Source of the DNA: Mycobacterium nebraskense
GTDB lineage: Bacteria; Actinomycetota; Actinomycetes; Mycobacteriales; Mycobacteriaceae
DNA: 64,000 nucleotides
NCBI RefSeq assembly: GCF_002102255.1
Contig: NZ_LQPH01000150.1
Span: 55,957 to 119,956, forward strand
Direction: 5' to 3'
Part shown: positions 34,721 to 42,584 of the stretch, one piece after another
How the letters are laid out: the number at the start of each line of letters is the position of its first letter
How positions within the stretch are numbered: the first letter of the stretch is position 1
The notes under the pieces: model-generated
What the model was told of the DNA's origin: nothing
Seen by the model: the letters and a program-made list of their open reading frames with translations, nothing else
Databases searched by the model: none
Position numbers and translations under genes: made by a program

Positions 34721-35755
34721 ATGACGTCCCAGCGGCCTTCGCGCGGCACCGGTCGAGTTCCGGTGCTGCGGGACGAGTGGCGGGAACCGCTACGGGCCCT
34801 GCGTGACCCGATCGCGCGCGACGCCGGACGGACCCGGGCCGACCGGGAGCGGCCGCGCCAGTGGCGCAAACAGACGTGGCTGGGACGGTTCGTCTCCACG
34901 TACGGTTGGCGCGCTTACGCGCTGCCCGTTTTGGCGGGGCTCACCGCGGTCGTCGTCTACCAGACGGTGACCGGCACCGCCGCGACGAAACCGACGGCGA
35001 ATCAGCCCATCCAGAGTCCGCAGGCGATCGGCGCGGTGGGCACCTCGATCATCGACGTGCCACCTCGCGGGCTCGCCGCGTTCGACGCCAACCTGCCGGC
35101 CGGGACGCTGCCGGACGGCGGCCCGTTCACCGAGGCGGGCGAGAAGACGTGGCGCGTCGTGCCCGGCACGACGCCGCAGATCGGTCAGGGCACCGTCAAG
35201 GTGTTTCGGTACACGGTCGAGGTGGAGGACGGCATCGACCCCACGATGTTCGGCGGCGACAACGCTTTTTCCGAGATGGTCGACCAGACGTTGGCCAATC
35301 CCAAGGGCTGGACCCACAATCCGCAATTCGCGTTCGTCCGGATCGACGGAACTAACGGGGGAAATCCCGACTTCCGGATCTCACTGGTGTCCCCGGTGAC
35401 GGTCCGCGAGGGCTGTGGCTACGAATTCCGGCTGGAGACCTCCTGCTACAACCCGGCCTTCGGCAGGGACCGGCAGTCGCGGGTGTTCATCAACGAGGCG
35501 CGCTGGGTGCGCGGCGCCGTCCCTTTCGAGGGTGACATCGGCTCCTACCGCCAATACGTGATCAACCACGAGGTCGGCCACGCCATCGGGTACGTGCGCC
35601 ACGAGCCGTGCGAGCAGCAGGGCGCGTTGGCGCCGGTGATGATGCAGCAGACGTTCTCCACGTCGAATGACGATGCCGCCAAGTTCGACCCGGATTTCGT
35701 CAAGGCCGACGGGAAGACGTGCCGATTCAACCCCTGGCCGTTCCCGATCGCCTAA
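34721..35755 (+). CDS. DUF3152 membrane protein with HExxH metalloprotease-like motif (Rv3207c-like)
   Basis: 344 residues: basic N-terminus, one transmembrane helix (AYALPVLAGLTAVVVYQTV, near residues 65-85), then a large exported DUF3152 domain. It contains INHEVGHAIGYVRHEPC, with H283, E284 and H287 as a zincin-like core and H294 as a possible third ligand, one residue further than the classical metzincin spacing. Cys in GCGYEFRLETSCYNP and C298 may form disulfides. Longer than the 285-residue M. tuberculosis annotation. Peptidase activity is inferred only. Confidence 0.83.
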   Translation: MTSQRPSRGTGRVPVLRDEWREPLRALRDPIARDAGRTRADRERPRQWRKQTWLGRFVSTYGWRAYALPVLAGLTAVVVYQTVTGTAATKPTANQPIQSPQAIGAVGTSIIDVPPRGLAAFDANLPAGTLPDGGPFTEAGEKTWRVVPGTTPQIGQGTVKVFRYTVEVEDGIDPTMFGGDNAFSEMVDQTLANPKGWTHNPQFAFVRIDGTNGGNPDFRISLVSPVTVREGCGYEFRLETSCYNPAFGRDRQSRVFINEARWVRGAVPFEGDIGSYRQYVINHEVGHAIGYVRHEPCEQQGALAPVMMQQTFSTSNDDAAKFDPDFVKADGKTCRFNPWPFPIA

Positions 35756-35867
35756 CTCGGCTCGGCCCACGCTCGCCGGGTTGAATTCATTGCCGTCCAC
35801 TTCGGCGGCTGCTGTGATGGTTATGGACGAACCGCAATGCGAGACCTAGGAGAACCGAGGAGAAGTG

Positions 35868-37055
35868 GTGTCGACATCGTTGCCGCCTCTCGTGGAGCCG
35901 GCAGACCAGCTGACCCGCGATGAGGTGGCCCGCTACAGCCGCCATCTGATCATTCCCGGCCTGGGCATCGACGGGCAGAAACGGCTCAAGAACGCCAAGG
36001 TGCTGGTGATCGGCGCCGGCGGGCTGGGCGCGCCGACGCTGCTGTACCTGGCCGCGGCCGGTGTCGGAACGATCGGCATCGTCGATTTCGACGTCGTCGA
36101 CGAGTCCAACCTGCAGCGCCAGATCATCCACGGCGTGGCCGACGTCGGGCGGTCCAAGGCCCGGTCGGCGCGCGAGTCGATCGCCGCGATCAACCCGTTG
36201 GTCCAGGTGCGTTTGCACGAGTTCCGGCTGGATTCGAGCAACGCCGTCGGCCTGTTCGAGCAATACGACCTGATCGTGGACGGCACCGACAACTTCGCCA
36301 CCCGGTATCTGGTCAACGACGCCGCGGTGCTGGCCGCCAAGCCGTACGTGTGGGGGTCGATCTACCGGTTCGAGGGGCAGGTCTCGGTGTTCTGGGAGGA
36401 CGCGCCCGGCGGGCGGGGCCTCAACTACCGCGACCTCTACCCGGAGCCGCCGCCACCCGGGACGGTGCCGTCGTGCGCCGAGGGCGGCGTGCTCGGCATC
36501 GTCTGCGCCTCCGTCGCGTCGGTGATGGGAACCGAGGCCATCAAACTCATCACCGGGATCGGCGAATCGCTGCTGGGCCGGTTGATGATCTACGACGCGC
36601 TGGAAATGTCCTACCGCACCATCAAGATCCGCAGGGACCCCGAGGACGTCTTCCGGCCGAAGATCACCGAGTTGATCGACTACGAGCAGTACTGCGGTGT
36701 GGCGCCCGACGACGCCGGTTCGGTTGTCACCGGCTCCACCATCACCCCGCGGGAATTGCGCGAATTGCTGGATTCCGGCAAGAAGCTGGCGTTGGTCGAC
36801 GTTCGTGAACCCGCGGAATGGGACATCGTGCACATCGACGGCGCCCAGCTGATCCCGCAGTCGTCGATCAACTCCGGTGAGGGTCTGGCAAAGCTGCCAC
36901 AGGACCGCATGCCGGTGCTGTACTGCAAGACGGGGGTGCGCTCGGCCGAGGCGCTGGCGGCGGTGCGGAAGGCCGGATTCTCCGATGCGGTGCATCTGCA
37001 GGGTGGCATCGTGGCATGGGCGCAGCAGATGCAACCCGACATGGTGATGTACTGA
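35868..37055 (+). CDS. moeZ: Adenylyltransferase/sulfurtransferase MoeZ (Rv3206c-like)
   Basis: 395-residue fusion of a ThiF/MoeB-type adenylation domain (GAGGLGAPTLLYLAAAGVG near residue 45, DGTDNFATRYLVND) and a C-terminal rhodanese domain with active Cys in LYCKTGVRSAEALA. In M. tuberculosis MoeZ activates and thiocarboxylates the ubiquitin-like carrier CysO for cysteine synthesis, and may serve molybdopterin. GAGGAG lies 5 bases before the GTG at 35868; a GTG three bases earlier is too close to it. Confidence 0.92.
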   Translation: MSTSLPPLVEPADQLTRDEVARYSRHLIIPGLGIDGQKRLKNAKVLVIGAGGLGAPTLLYLAAAGVGTIGIVDFDVVDESNLQRQIIHGVADVGRSKARSARESIAAINPLVQVRLHEFRLDSSNAVGLFEQYDLIVDGTDNFATRYLVNDAAVLAAKPYVWGSIYRFEGQVSVFWEDAPGGRGLNYRDLYPEPPPPGTVPSCAEGGVLGIVCASVASVMGTEAIKLITGIGESLLGRLMIYDALEMSYRTIKIRRDPEDVFRPKITELIDYEQYCGVAPDDAGSVVTGSTITPRELRELLDSGKKLALVDVREPAEWDIVHIDGAQLIPQSSINSGEGLAKLPQDRMPVLYCKTGVRSAEALAAVRKAGFSDAVHLQGGIVAWAQQMQPDMVMY

Positions 37056-37079
37056 CCCGATACGCCCTGCTTGTCTGGC

Positions 37080-37120
37080 GGCGACCCGCCGCGCCCGGCC
37101 TCGCCGCGCTCGCGGTCGCC
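37080..37120 (-). repeat. Divergent MIRU-like copy
   Basis: Read on the minus strand this stretch aligns with the 59-bp repeat units before nudC (47024-47141) with about eight mismatches in 41 bases, keeping the GCGGCGA...GCCGG...CGCGG...GGGTCGCC framework. It lies between moeZ and the Rv3205c-like gene. Without the TAGTG ends it has no complete mini-ORF here. Confidence 0.5.
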
Positions 37121-37147
37121 GCAGGTGGCCTCGTCTAGGCTACCCGT

Positions 37148-38002
37148 GTGAATGTCGAGCCACCGCCGGAGCATGTGCTGGCGGCGTTTGGTTTGACCGG
37201 TGTGAAGCCCGTCTATCTGGGGGCTAGCTGGGAAGGCGGCTGGCGCTGCGGCGAAGTCGTGCTGTCGCTGGTGGCCGATCACGCCCGGGCGGCTTGGTCG
37301 GCCCGGGTGCGGGAGACGTTGTTCGTCGACGGTGTTCGGCTGGCCCGTCCGGTCCGCTCGACGGACGGGCGATACGTGGTTTCCGGGTGGCGGGCGGATA
37401 CCTTCGTCGCCGGCACGCCCGAACCCCGGCACGACGAGGTGGTCTCGGCGGCGGTGCGCCTGCACGAGGCGACCGGCAAACTGGAACGCCCCCGATTTCT
37501 GACGCAGGGCCCCACCGCGCCGTGGGGTGACGTGGACATCTTCATCGCCGCCGACCGCGCGGCCTGGGAGGAACGGCCGTTGGCCTCGGTGCCCCCGGGC
37601 GCCCGGACCGCCCCGCCGACGGCCGACGCCCAGCGGTCGGTGGAACTGATCAATCAGCTGGCCACCTTGCGCCGGCCGACCAAGAGCCCGAACCAGCTGG
37701 TGCACGGGGACCTTTACGGCACAGTGCTTTTCGTCGGCACCGCACCGCCGGGGATCATCGACATCACCCCCTACTGGCGGCCCGCGTCGTGGGCGGCCGG
37801 CGTCGTCGTGGTCGACGCCCTGTCTTGGGGTGAGGCCGACGACGGACTCATCGAACGCTGGAACGCGTTGCCGGAATGGCCACAGATGTTGTTGCGCGCC
37901 TTGATGTTTCGCCTGGCCGTTCATGCGCTGCACCCGCGGTCGACCGCCGAGGCCTTCCCAGGGCTGGCTCGCACCGCGGCGCTGGTCCGGCTGGTGCTCT
38001 AG
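37148..38002 (+). CDS. TIGR02569-family protein, kinase-fold (Rv3205c-like)
   Basis: 284-residue protein of the mycobacterial TIGR02569 family, which looks like a degenerate aminoglycoside-phosphotransferase/choline-kinase fold. The catalytic-loop position reads LVHGDLYGTVLF, where the usual Asn of HGDxxxxN is Thr; the DFG-like Asp may be in IIDITPYWRP. Strong kinase activity is doubtful. TAGGCT lies 6 nt before the GTG start, consistent with leaderless expression. The stop overlaps the convergent ATL gene by 4 bases. Confidence 0.85.
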   Translation: MNVEPPPEHVLAAFGLTGVKPVYLGASWEGGWRCGEVVLSLVADHARAAWSARVRETLFVDGVRLARPVRSTDGRYVVSGWRADTFVAGTPEPRHDEVVSAAVRLHEATGKLERPRFLTQGPTAPWGDVDIFIAADRAAWEERPLASVPPGARTAPPTADAQRSVELINQLATLRRPTKSPNQLVHGDLYGTVLFVGTAPPGIIDITPYWRPASWAAGVVVVDALSWGEADDGLIERWNALPEWPQMLLRALMFRLAVHALHPRSTAEAFPGLARTAALVRLVL

Positions 38003-38301
38003 CGACGGAAGTCGTAACGGACCTCGCGCAGCGCAACCCTGCCGTCGGTGGCCAGGACCCCTTCGGCGCGCAGCAGCTCCAGTTGCCGGGTGGTCAGATG
38101 ACGCGCCGGGCGCCCCGAGGCAGTGATCACCCGGTGCCACGGCAGGTCCGAGGAGTCGGTCCGCATGATCCAGCCGACGATGCGCGGGCTGGAAAGGCCT
38201 GCGACGTCGGCGATGTCGCCGTAGGTGGCGACCCTGCCGGACGGAATCGCCGCGACCAGCGCGCGCACCCGCTCGACCTGCTCCTCGGTCACCGGCGCCA
38301 C
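37999..38301 (-). CDS. Alkyltransferase-like protein (ATL), MGMT family without the active Cys (Rv3204-like)
   Basis: 100-residue DNA-binding domain of the O6-alkylguanine transferase family (VERVRALVAAIPSGRVATYGDIADVAGL, RIVGWIM). The active-site PCHRV is PWHRV here, with Trp at residue 55. ATL proteins bind O6-alkylguanine without repairing it and hand it to nucleotide excision repair. Start follows the lipV stop by two bases, so the pair form one transcript. Confidence 0.9.
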   Translation of the reverse strand: MAPVTEEQVERVRALVAAIPSGRVATYGDIADVAGLSSPRIVGWIMRTDSSDLPWHRVITASGRPARHLTTRQLELLRAEGVLATDGRVALREVRYDFRR

Positions 38302-38303
38302 GA

Positions 38304-39089
38304 TCAGCGGGCTTCCAGCAGCTCGCGCGTCAGCGCGGCGACTTCGGCCGGCGCGGCGTAGGGCACCATGTGGTTGCAGTCGAATTCCAGCATCCGGAAA
38401 TCGGATCCCAACCGTTCCCGCAGTCCGGCGACGAGGTGGTCGCCGACGTATGGCGGCGAGGTGCGCTTGGCCCGCACGAGGACCGTCGGCGTCCCGGCCG
38501 GCGGAAGCACGATGTCGCGGGCCAGCTCACTCCAGTACGACATCATCGCCGGCAGGCTGACGCGCCAGCCGTACCGACCGCCCGGCAGCTCGATCAGATG
38601 CTCGTCGATCTCGGCGTCGAGCAGCGTGGGATCGATGTCCGACCAGGAGCCGTGCACCTTTTCCAGGCGCGCTTCCTCGGCGTCGGGGTAGTCGGGCGAG
38701 GACAACATCGCGTCGGCGATCTCGCGCATCCACCCGCCGTCCAGTCCGACCGCCGGGTCGAGCAGCAGCAGCGCCGCCACCCGCTCCGGTCGTGCCGCGG
38801 CCAGCTGCATGGCGAGCGCGCCGCCGAAGGAGTGCCCCACCACCAGCACCGGCGCCTCGGCCTGGTCGTCGAGTAGCGCGGCCATCGCCTCGACGTTGGC
38901 GTCGATGGTCCACGGCGCCGCCCACGACGACCTGCCGTGACCGATCAGATCCGGTGCCGCGAAGGTGATTTCGGGCAGCAGGCCGGCCAGCTGCTGCCAG
39001 CGCTGCCCATGGCCGGTCAACCCGTGCAGCGCCAGCACTCGCACCGGACCCGGCGGGCCGTAGCGGTGCACATGGAGATCAGCGGTCAC
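38304..39089 (-). CDS. lipV: Alpha/beta-hydrolase LipV (Rv3203-like)
   Basis: 261-residue alpha/beta hydrolase. Nucleophile elbow GHSFGGALAMQ (near residue 93), HG oxyanion loop LALHGLTGHGQRW, acid Asp and the C-terminal His in FDCNHMVPYAAP. Probable esterase or lipase, cytoplasmic as no signal peptide is seen. GTG at 39089 (MTADLHVHRYG) is chosen; CACGAT lies 6 nt upstream on the minus strand. Upstream of and co-transcribed with the ATL gene. Confidence 0.87.
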   Translation of the reverse strand: MTADLHVHRYGPPGPVRVLALHGLTGHGQRWQQLAGLLPEITFAAPDLIGHGRSSWAAPWTIDANVEAMAALLDDQAEAPVLVVGHSFGGALAMQLAAARPERVAALLLLDPAVGLDGGWMREIADAMLSSPDYPDAEEARLEKVHGSWSDIDPTLLDAEIDEHLIELPGGRYGWRVSLPAMMSYWSELARDIVLPPAGTPTVLVRAKRTSPPYVGDHLVAGLRERLGSDFRMLEFDCNHMVPYAAPAEVAALTRELLEAR

Positions 39090-39136
39090 TCGTCGATCGT
39101 GCCAGCCGCCGCCACGCCCGCTCGCGTGCAGGCGGC

Positions 39137-39340
39137 TCAGCGTTGGTCGTCCCACTCGTCGTCAGTGGGGACGACGTAGGCCTGCTCGATCACGTCGGCC
39201 TCGTTCGCCTCGCGGTCGGCGACGTTCAGATACTCCGTGTCCAAGCCGGCCTCATCGTCGGAGTCGACGGGTTGCAGTTGTTCCGCGGCGTCGCCTTCGG
39301 GCGCTTCGTCGCTGGGAAAGCCGGGTTCGAATTCCGTCAC
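39137..39340 (-). CDS. Small acidic protein (Rv3202A-like)
   Basis: 67-residue, very acidic protein (about a third Asp or Glu), without Cys or hydrophobic segments, reading MTEFEPGFPSDEAPEGD near the start and VVPTDDEWDDQR at the end. It is probably intrinsically disordered. It sits in the position of Rv3202A, between lipV and adnA, divergent from adnA by about 110 bases. Function unknown. Confidence 0.7.
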   Translation of the reverse strand: MTEFEPGFPSDEAPEGDAAEQLQPVDSDDEAGLDTEYLNVADREANEADVIEQAYVVPTDDEWDDQR

Positions 39341-39449
39341 GATTACCTACCTTTCCTCACCGGTCGTCTGGCGCTCGGGCCTCCATCGTAGGGGGCCGCG
39401 CCGGTGCAGGTCGGGTCGGCTTGTCAGACCCTGGTGATTCCATGCAGCC

Positions 39450-42400
39450 ATGTCGTACACCTGGGACACCGAGGCGCGGGCTCTGCTGGCGCCCGGCGTG
39501 CGCGGGCCGGTCCGGGTGCTGGGCGGCCCGGGCACGGGCAAGAGCAGCCTGCTGGTCGAGGCCGCGGTCGCCCACATCGACGCTGGGCTCGACCCGGAAT
39601 CGGTTCTGCTGCTTACCGGTTCCGGCCGGCTGGGCATGAAGGCGCGTAGCGCCTTGACGACGGCGTTGCTGCGGCCGCGCTCCACCGGGCCCTGCCGGGC
39701 CGCCGTGCGCGAACCCTTGGTACGTACCGTGCACAGCTACGCGTACGCGGTTCTGCGGCGGGCCGCCGAGCGGGCCGGTGATGCGCCGCCGCGGCTGATC
39801 ACCAGCGCCGAGCAGGACGCCATCATCCGGGAGCTGCTGGCCGGTGACCTCGAGGACGGACCGCGCGCGGCGACCGCGTGGCCCGCCCATCTGCAACCCG
39901 CGCTGGCCACCGCGGGCTTCGCCACCGAACTGCGAAACATGCTGGCGCGCTGTGCCGAACGGGGCTTGGACCCGCAGGACCTGGAGCGGCTGGGCCGTCG
40001 GTGCCGGCGTCCGGAATGGACCGCCGCCGGGCAGTTCGCCCGACAGTACGAGCAGGTGATGCTGCTGCGGGCAGCGGTCGGGACGGCGGCGCCCCAGGCG
40101 ACGACGCCCGCACTGGGCGCCGCCGAACTGGTGGGTGCGGCCCTGGAAGCCTTCGCGATCGATCCTGAGCTGCTGGCCGCCGAGCGGGCCCGGGTGCGGG
40201 TCTTGTTGGTCGACGACGCCCAGCAACTCGACCCGCAGGCGGCCCGCCTGGTCCGGGTGCTCGCGGCGGGTGCGGAGCTGGCCTTGATCGCCGGCGACCC
40301 CAACCAAGCGGTGTTCGGCTTCCGGGGCGGTGAATCCGCCGGGCTGCTCGAGGACGATTCGGAGTCGGTGACGTTGACCGTCTCGCATCGCTGCGCCCCG
40401 GCGGTAGCCCGCGCCGTCAGCGGCATCGCCCGCCGACTGCCCGGCGCCAGCGGCGGCAGGCGGATCGAGGGCACCGGGCCCGAGGAGGGATCGGTCACGG
40501 TGCGCCTGGCCGCGTCCGCACACGCGGAGGCGGCGATGATCGCCGACGCCCTGCGACGCGCGCACCTGGTCGACGGCGTGCCGTGGTCGCAGATGGCGGT
40601 CATCGTCCGGTCGGTGCCACGGGCCGGCGCCCGATTGCCCCGCGCGCTGGCCGCCGCCGGGGTGCCGGTGGCCGCACCCGCGGCGAGTGGGCCGCTGTCC
40701 GACGAGCCGGCGGCCCGGGCGCTGCTCACCGTCCTGGCGGCCACCGCCGACGGGCTCGACGGCGAACGGGCCCTGGCGCTGCTGACCGGCCCCATCGGTC
40801 GCGTCGACCCGGTTTCGCTGCGGCAGCTGCGCCGAACACTGCAGCGCGCCAACGCCAATCACGCACCGGGCGATTTTGGGGACCTGCTGGCCGGCACGCT
40901 GTCCGGTGACACGCCACCATCGGGCCCGCAGTTTCGCCCGGTGCAACGGGTGCGGGCGGTGCTGGACGCGGCCGCGCGCTGCCATAGCGCGGGCCAAGAC
41001 CCGCGCTACACGTTGTGGGCCGCCTGGCACCGTTCCGGTCTGCAGCGCCGTTGGCTGTCGGCTGCGGAGCGCGGCGGTCCCTCGGGTGCCCAGGCCACCC
41101 GTGACCTGGAGGCGGTGACCGCGTTGTTCGACATCACCGATCAGTACGTGTCGCGCACGTCGGGTGCGTCGCTGCGCGGACTGGTCGAGCACGTGGCCGC
41201 GCTGCACCTGCCGAGCGTGAACCGGGAGCCGTTGTCAACCGTGGAGCAGGTGCGGGTGCTCAGCGCGCACGCCGCGCTGGGACACGAATGGGACCTGGTG
41301 GTCATCGCCGGGCTGCAAGAGGGGTTGTGGCCCAACACGGTTCCGCGCGGCGGTGTGCTGGGCACCCAGCGGTTGCTCGACGTGCTGGACGGCGTCACCG
41401 AGGACGCGTCGGTGCGGGCGCCGCTGCTGGCCGAGGAGCGGCGGCTGCTGGTGGCGGCGATGGGCCGGGCCCGCCGGCGCTTGGTGGTGACCGCCGTGGA
41501 CAGCGACACGGGCGGCGCGGACCAAGACGGCGCGCTGCCGTCGGCGTTCTGCCACGAACTCGCGCAGTGGGCCGACGGCGACGGCGATCTCGCTGGCGAG
41601 CAACCCATCTCAGCGCCCCGGGTGTTGTCCACGGCGGCGCTGGTGGGCCGGCTGCGCGGTGTCGTGTGCGCACCCGACGGCGCGGTGGACGACGCCACCC
41701 GCGCTTGCGCGGCAACGCAATTGGCGCGGTTGGCCGGGGCCCGCGTCCCGGGCGCCGACCCGGCGGGCTGGCACGGCCTGATCCCGGTCAGCACCAGCGA
41801 GCCGCTACGTGGCGACGACGACGCCGTCACGCTGACCCCGTCGACCCTGCAGATGCTCAACGACTGCCCGCTGCGCTGGCTGGCCGAGCGGCATGGTGGA
41901 ACCAATTCGCGCGATCTGCGCTCCACCATCGGTTCGGTGCTGCACGCCCTGGTCGCCGAACCGCAGCGGAGTGAATCCGAACTGCTGGCCGGGTTGGACC
42001 GCGCCTGGCGGCATCTGCCCTTCGAAGCCGAGTGGCATTCGGCCAACGAGCTGGCGCGGCACCGCGCGATGATCGAGGCCTTCATCGAGTGGCGTGCGCA
42101 GACCCGGGGCGAGCTGACCGAGGTCGGCGTCGAGGTCGAAATTGACGGCGCCCTCGGGGCGTCCGGCGATGACGGCGGCGAAGTGCGCTTGCGCGGCCGG
42201 GTCGACCGGTTGGAGCGCGATGCCGCCGGCCGGCTGGTGATCGTCGACATCAAGACGGGCAAAACGCCGGTCAGCAAGGACGATGCCCAACAACACGCCC
42301 AGCTGGCGATGTATCAGCTGGCGGTGGCCGAAGGCATGGTGGCCGCGGGGGAAGAGCCCGGCGGCGCGCGGCTGGTCTACCTCGCCAAGGCCGGAGCCTC

Positions 42401-42584
42401 GGGTGCCACGGAACGGGAGCAGGATCCGCTGACGCCGGCCGCCCGCGACGAATGGCGCCGGCTGATCCGTCGCGCGGCTCAGGCGACGGCCGGGCCGCGG
42501 TTCATCGCCCGGCGCAACGACGGCTGCTCGCACTGCCCGTTACGGCCTTCGTGTCCGGCGCACGCCGACGGGGCGGCGCAATGA
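39450..42584 (+). CDS. adnA: Helicase-nuclease subunit AdnA (Rv3202c-like)
   Basis: 1044-residue UvrD-like motor fused to a RecB-family nuclease. With AdnB it resects double-strand breaks for recombination, replacing RecBCD. Walker A is GGPGTGKSSLLVEAA; motif II reads VLLVDDAQQLDPQ rather than DExx, consistent with AdnA being the minor motor. Nuclease motif is LVIVDIKTGKTPVSKDDAQQHAQLAMYQLA. The Fe-S cluster cysteines are LNDCPLRWL and CSHCPLRPSC at the end. It shares ATGA with adnB. Confidence 0.94.
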   Translation: MSYTWDTEARALLAPGVRGPVRVLGGPGTGKSSLLVEAAVAHIDAGLDPESVLLLTGSGRLGMKARSALTTALLRPRSTGPCRAAVREPLVRTVHSYAYAVLRRAAERAGDAPPRLITSAEQDAIIRELLAGDLEDGPRAATAWPAHLQPALATAGFATELRNMLARCAERGLDPQDLERLGRRCRRPEWTAAGQFARQYEQVMLLRAAVGTAAPQATTPALGAAELVGAALEAFAIDPELLAAERARVRVLLVDDAQQLDPQAARLVRVLAAGAELALIAGDPNQAVFGFRGGESAGLLEDDSESVTLTVSHRCAPAVARAVSGIARRLPGASGGRRIEGTGPEEGSVTVRLAASAHAEAAMIADALRRAHLVDGVPWSQMAVIVRSVPRAGARLPRALAAAGVPVAAPAASGPLSDEPAARALLTVLAATADGLDGERALALLTGPIGRVDPVSLRQLRRTLQRANANHAPGDFGDLLAGTLSGDTPPSGPQFRPVQRVRAVLDAAARCHSAGQDPRYTLWAAWHRSGLQRRWLSAAERGGPSGAQATRDLEAVTALFDITDQYVSRTSGASLRGLVEHVAALHLPSVNREPLSTVEQVRVLSAHAALGHEWDLVVIAGLQEGLWPNTVPRGGVLGTQRLLDVLDGVTEDASVRAPLLAEERRLLVAAMGRARRRLVVTAVDSDTGGADQDGALPSAFCHELAQWADGDGDLAGEQPISAPRVLSTAALVGRLRGVVCAPDGAVDDATRACAATQLARLAGARVPGADPAGWHGLIPVSTSEPLRGDDDAVTLTPSTLQMLNDCPLRWLAERHGGTNSRDLRSTIGSVLHALVAEPQRSESELLAGLDRAWRHLPFEAEWHSANELARHRAMIEAFIEWRAQTRGELTEVGVEVEIDGALGASGDDGGEVRLRGRVDRLERDAAGRLVIVDIKTGKTPVSKDDAQQHAQLAMYQLAVAEGMVAAGEEPGGARLVYLAKAGASGATEREQDPLTPAARDEWRRLIRRAAQATAGPRFIARRNDGCSHCPLRPSCPAHADGAAQ

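Noticed and set aside
39357..41207. A 616-codon minus-strand frame opposite adnA
   Set aside because: Antisense shadow; AdnA motifs are clear on the plus strand.
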